Positions 61,546 to 64,000 of a stretch of DNA of 64,000 nucleotides are shown here, piece by piece. Source of the DNA: Neoalteromonas facilis (GTDB lineage: Bacteria; Pseudomonadota; Gammaproteobacteria; Enterobacterales; Alteromonadaceae). Each line of letters begins with the position of its first letter. Position 1 is the first letter of the stretch. Under the pieces are notes generated by a model. That model made no database searches, had not been told where the DNA came from, and was given only the letters and a program-made list of their open reading frames with translations. Where the stretch lies: contig NZ_PEAY01000003.1 of the NCBI RefSeq assembly GCF_002807665.1, forward strand, positions 186,503 to 250,502, given 5' to 3'. The translations under genes were made by a program, and so were the position numbers.

Positions 61546-63394
61546 CGCCGATTTCAATCAATACATGCAGCAGTGTGATGGCATTTCGTCGCTCGACTAT
61601 TTTGCCGCAAAAGCCCTATTTTCACATGCGCGAAGCCTTTCTTCAGACAGTCTATATGAGCGTTGTTTTACTTATGTAATGGCGCTCGTCTGGGCTCAGC
61701 GAAATGGACATGGTTGTGTGCCATTGAATGAAATGGCAGAGCACACGTGGTGGCAAAATCGAGAAGCCGGTAAAGGTGGTGTTACTTTTCCGTCGCTGTT
61801 GACTGTTGAGCAGGATCTCGAAGAACTGTTATCGGTATTGCCAGCGCCAACGCCCATAGTCTTGTATCAGAATCGGCTGTATTCCAGTCGTTTTTTCTAT
61901 TTTGAACAAGAAATTCAACATCAGTTGAAGAAGTTTAATCAGCATTCTAGTACCGATGATGGCGCATTACAGCGTGTCAGTGCTGTTTGGCCGAGTTTGT
62001 TTCCTAAGGACAACCGTGATGATGCAATGGATTGGCAACAAGCGGCGGTCGCACTTGCTGTTCAGCAACAATTGTTATTGTTGTCCGGGGGGCCAGGAAC
62101 AGGCAAAACTTACACCGTTGCACGCTTGCTTGTCGCGATGCAAATAGCGCATGAAAAACCGTTAAGAATTGGTCTGGCTGCACCGACAGGAAAAGCTGCT
62201 CAGCGTCTAAGTGAATCATTGATCAGTAACTATGAAACGTTGAGCTCTTCCCCCGAGCTGGCGAAGACGGTTGTGGGTATGCCAACCAAAGCGGTCACGC
62301 TTCATCGTTTGCTAGGCCTGCGAGAAGCGCAAGTTAGCACAAAATTTAACAAGGAAAATCGTTTACCGCTGGATGTGCTTGTTGTGGACGAGAGCTCGAT
62401 GCTGGACATCGCGCTATTTGCGCGAGTCCTACGTGCACTTGAGGACAGTTGTAAACTCATTTTTGTCGGTGACTCTCACCAATTACCGGCAGTAGAAAGC
62501 GGTAACGTGCTGCCGATGATTATGCCTCATTCGAGCAATAGTTTGGATGAGCAGCAATGGCAATGGGTAACGCAATTGATAGGGGGCAATGTGCCGGCTG
62601 AGGTTGCCGAGATACCCGCCTATGCGATCAGTCTGACGCAAACGCATCGCTTTGGTGGCGCATTGGCTGAACTTGCGCAAGACACATTAAAGGCTAAAGG
62701 TGATCAGCAAAGCGCGTTACATGTATGGCAAAAACTGTCGGTATACTCTGGTGATGACGATATCCCTGTCGATCTCACGCACAACTCAGAGCTTGAGCAG
62801 CGATTAGATGACTGGATCAGCGAATATTATCTGGCGGTAAGCCATGAAACAACGGATCCCGTTAAAGCACTCGAGTCAGCAATGCGCTTTCGCGTTTTGT
62901 GTTGTTTGCGTCGCGGCACAGATGGTGTTGAGCATATAAATGAATGGATAGAGCATCGGCTAAAACGGAAACTCGGTTTATCACTAGAACAACGTTTTTT
63001 CCATGGTCAGATTGTGATGGTCACCCAAAATATGCCAGGGTTGGATTTGTTTAATGGAGATACGGGAATTGTCTGGCAAGGCGATGGGGGACAGTTGAAA
63101 ATCGTTTTCCAACAGCAAGATAAACAACGAGTTCGTTCGGTCGACTTACAAAGAATCACAGCCATCGAATCTGTTTTTGCAATGACAGTGCATAAATCGC
63201 AAGGCAGTGAATTTAACCATGTTGCGCTGGTTTTACCGTTAGCTGGCGGTGACCAATTGCTGTCAAATCAGTTGATCTACACGGCCATTACACGCAGTAA
63301 ACAACGCCTATCGATTGTCAGTAGTCAAGATCGTTTTGTTGCGACTATCGCGCGAGGAGAGAGTCGTTGGAGCGGTTTAGCGCCACTGCATTAA
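61538..63394 (+). CDS. recD: Exodeoxyribonuclease V alpha subunit RecD (helicase)
   Basis: 618 residues (E. coli 608), GTG start overlapping the recB stop by 8 bases (GTGACTAA). Walker A GGPGTGKT (184-191), motif Ia APTGKAAQRL, Walker B VVDESSMLD, motif III GDSHQLPAVESG, and late motifs TVHKSQGSEFNHVAL and YTAITRSKQRL are those of the 5'-to-3' RecD helicase of superfamily 1. All look intact, so the complete RecBCD enzyme should be active. Its TAA stop shares bases with the stop of the convergent AstE/AspA-like gene (TTAA at 63391-63394). Confidence 0.96.
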   Translation: MTNADFNQYMQQCDGISSLDYFAAKALFSHARSLSSDSLYERCFTYVMALVWAQRNGHGCVPLNEMAEHTWWQNREAGKGGVTFPSLLTVEQDLEELLSVLPAPTPIVLYQNRLYSSRFFYFEQEIQHQLKKFNQHSSTDDGALQRVSAVWPSLFPKDNRDDAMDWQQAAVALAVQQQLLLLSGGPGTGKTYTVARLLVAMQIAHEKPLRIGLAAPTGKAAQRLSESLISNYETLSSSPELAKTVVGMPTKAVTLHRLLGLREAQVSTKFNKENRLPLDVLVVDESSMLDIALFARVLRALEDSCKLIFVGDSHQLPAVESGNVLPMIMPHSSNSLDEQQWQWVTQLIGGNVPAEVAEIPAYAISLTQTHRFGGALAELAQDTLKAKGDQQSALHVWQKLSVYSGDDDIPVDLTHNSELEQRLDDWISEYYLAVSHETTDPVKALESAMRFRVLCCLRRGTDGVEHINEWIEHRLKRKLGLSLEQRFFHGQIVMVTQNMPGLDLFNGDTGIVWQGDGGQLKIVFQQQDKQRVRSVDLQRITAIESVFAMTVHKSQGSEFNHVALVLPLAGGDQLLSNQLIYTAITRSKQRLSIVSSQDRFVATIARGESRWSGLAPLH

Positions 63395-64000
63395 CATTCA
63401 AACAAGGCATTGCTGTCTTGTTCTTGCTCGAATTCCTGTGTGTAAGGGTTAAGGCTCTCAGCATCGACGAAGTAAAATACACAATCACTTTTCGCGATAT
63501 CTGAGCAAGTGGTTGCCATAAAGAGTTTCATTGCACTTAATGGGCGCAATTCACCGTTTTCCACTTTAAAAAAGCGACTGACATGAATGTCAGTGCCTTC
63601 GAGTTCAAAATTTTCTAGGCCACCATGGTCCGTCCAACCAAGACAGACTGATTCATCACTGATGCCAAAGTTGTATTTTTCAAGTTCCTGATTAAAAGTG
63701 ACATTCACACCAAAAACGGGCCTATCCGAGTATGCAATACTGATGTCGTTGTTCACCCTGCAGCGTATAGGGCGATGAAGAATATCGATGGGTTGTTGCA
63801 GGCTGAAAGGGGATTCGCTTTTCAGCAGCTGGCATAGGCCATTATAGGCATTGAAGTCAGACTGTGGGTCATGCACGCCGCCAGCTTCAACCGTTATAAC
63901 AGGGAAAGCAAAGGGCACTTCCATCAGAGCACCAAGCTCAATGTCGGTGTGGATCAACCAGCGAGAAAAGAACGAAGCCAGCGCTAACTGTTGATGCTGA
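63391..64000 (-). CDS. M14-type zinc deacylase (AstE/AspA-like), C-terminal part, runs off window
   Basis: The frame is open from the right edge (first residues QHQQLALASFFSRWLIHTD) to the stop at 63391, about 200 residues, so the start lies outside. A segment TDIELGALMEVPFAFPVITVEAGGVHDPQSD matches the part of aspartoacylase/succinylglutamate desuccinylase-type proteins where the catalytic Glu lies (VTVEAGG). The N-terminal zinc motifs would be upstream. The remaining C-terminal part is a beta-rich domain, as in these proteins. It probably removes acyl groups from small amides or peptides. It is not in the recCBD operon: it is convergent, and its stop overlaps the recD stop. Confidence 0.6.
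   Translation of the reverse strand, partial: QHQQLALASFFSRWLIHTDIELGALMEVPFAFPVITVEAGGVHDPQSDFNAYNGLCQLLKSESPFSLQQPIDILHRPIRCRVNNDISIAYSDRPVFGVNVTFNQELEKYNFGISDESVCLGWTDHGGLENFELEGTDIHVSRFFKVENGELRPLSAMKLFMATTCSDIAKSDCVFYFVDAESLNPYTQEFEQEQDSNALFEC

Overview
The window looks like chromosome from a marine gammaproteobacterium of the order Alteromonadales (Alteromonas/Glaciecola-like). I infer this from the AT-leaning base composition, the secreted proteins (an ExeM-type nuclease with the 'GCSCEQI' tail and a metalloprotease with a GlyGly-CTERM-type tail), a TonB-dependent receptor, several c-di-GMP-type proteins, a recC-recB-recD cluster without ptrA, and protein sequences that resemble that order. 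I see no rRNA, tRNA, transposase, prophage or CRISPR array.

Layout. 1-3628 (minus): a MacB-like efflux operon with two FtsX permeases (one cut by the window edge), an ATPase and a HlyD-type adaptor. 3850-7266: an HDOD protein, two periplasmic substrate-binding-like proteins and a GAF protein with a degenerate GGDEF domain. 7505-12342: a secreted zinc metalloprotease, divergent from a trypsin-like protease. 12547-16310: a vanadium-haloperoxidase/PAP2-fold lipoprotein, convergent with an FG-GAP/ASPIC lipoprotein. 16606-17307: a small secreted peptide plus a membrane protein, followed by an 8-bp tandem repeat. 17705-21028: an ExeM-like nuclease. 21352-22584: cca.

22817-34012 is a long plus-strand block: a Tat-exported TldD-like protease, a TldE/PmbA-like partner, and then DUF4159, MoxR, DUF58, BatA-like, DUF4175-like (with a histidine-rich segment) and an amidotransferase-like membrane protein. 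It looks like one AAA+/von Willebrand-type envelope system. Convergent to it (34026-35962) is an ATPase/FtsX-permease pair whose permease carries an HHHDH cluster. A near-perfect Zur operator lies between this pair and moeA, so the pair is probably a Zrg-like zinc importer.

37593-43578 holds an M1 aminopeptidase lipoprotein, a small SpoIIAA-like protein, an unknown 125-aa protein directly under a textbook LexA (SOS) box, a membrane diguanylate cyclase and a degenerate 5'-nucleotidase. 43757-50011 holds DUF2750, a TonB-dependent receptor, an RNase J-like beta-CASP protein and a long-chain acyl-CoA ligase. 50259-53490 is a tandemly duplicated two-gene cassette (small phosphate-binding-like protein plus porin). 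53634-63394 holds dut and recCBD. The right edge cuts an AstE/AspA-type M14 gene.

The items most worth following are the SOS-controlled orphan gene, the Zur-controlled ABC pair, the exported TldD/E-MoxR block, and the duplicated binding-protein/porin cassette. All calls are from reading the sequence; no database search was run.
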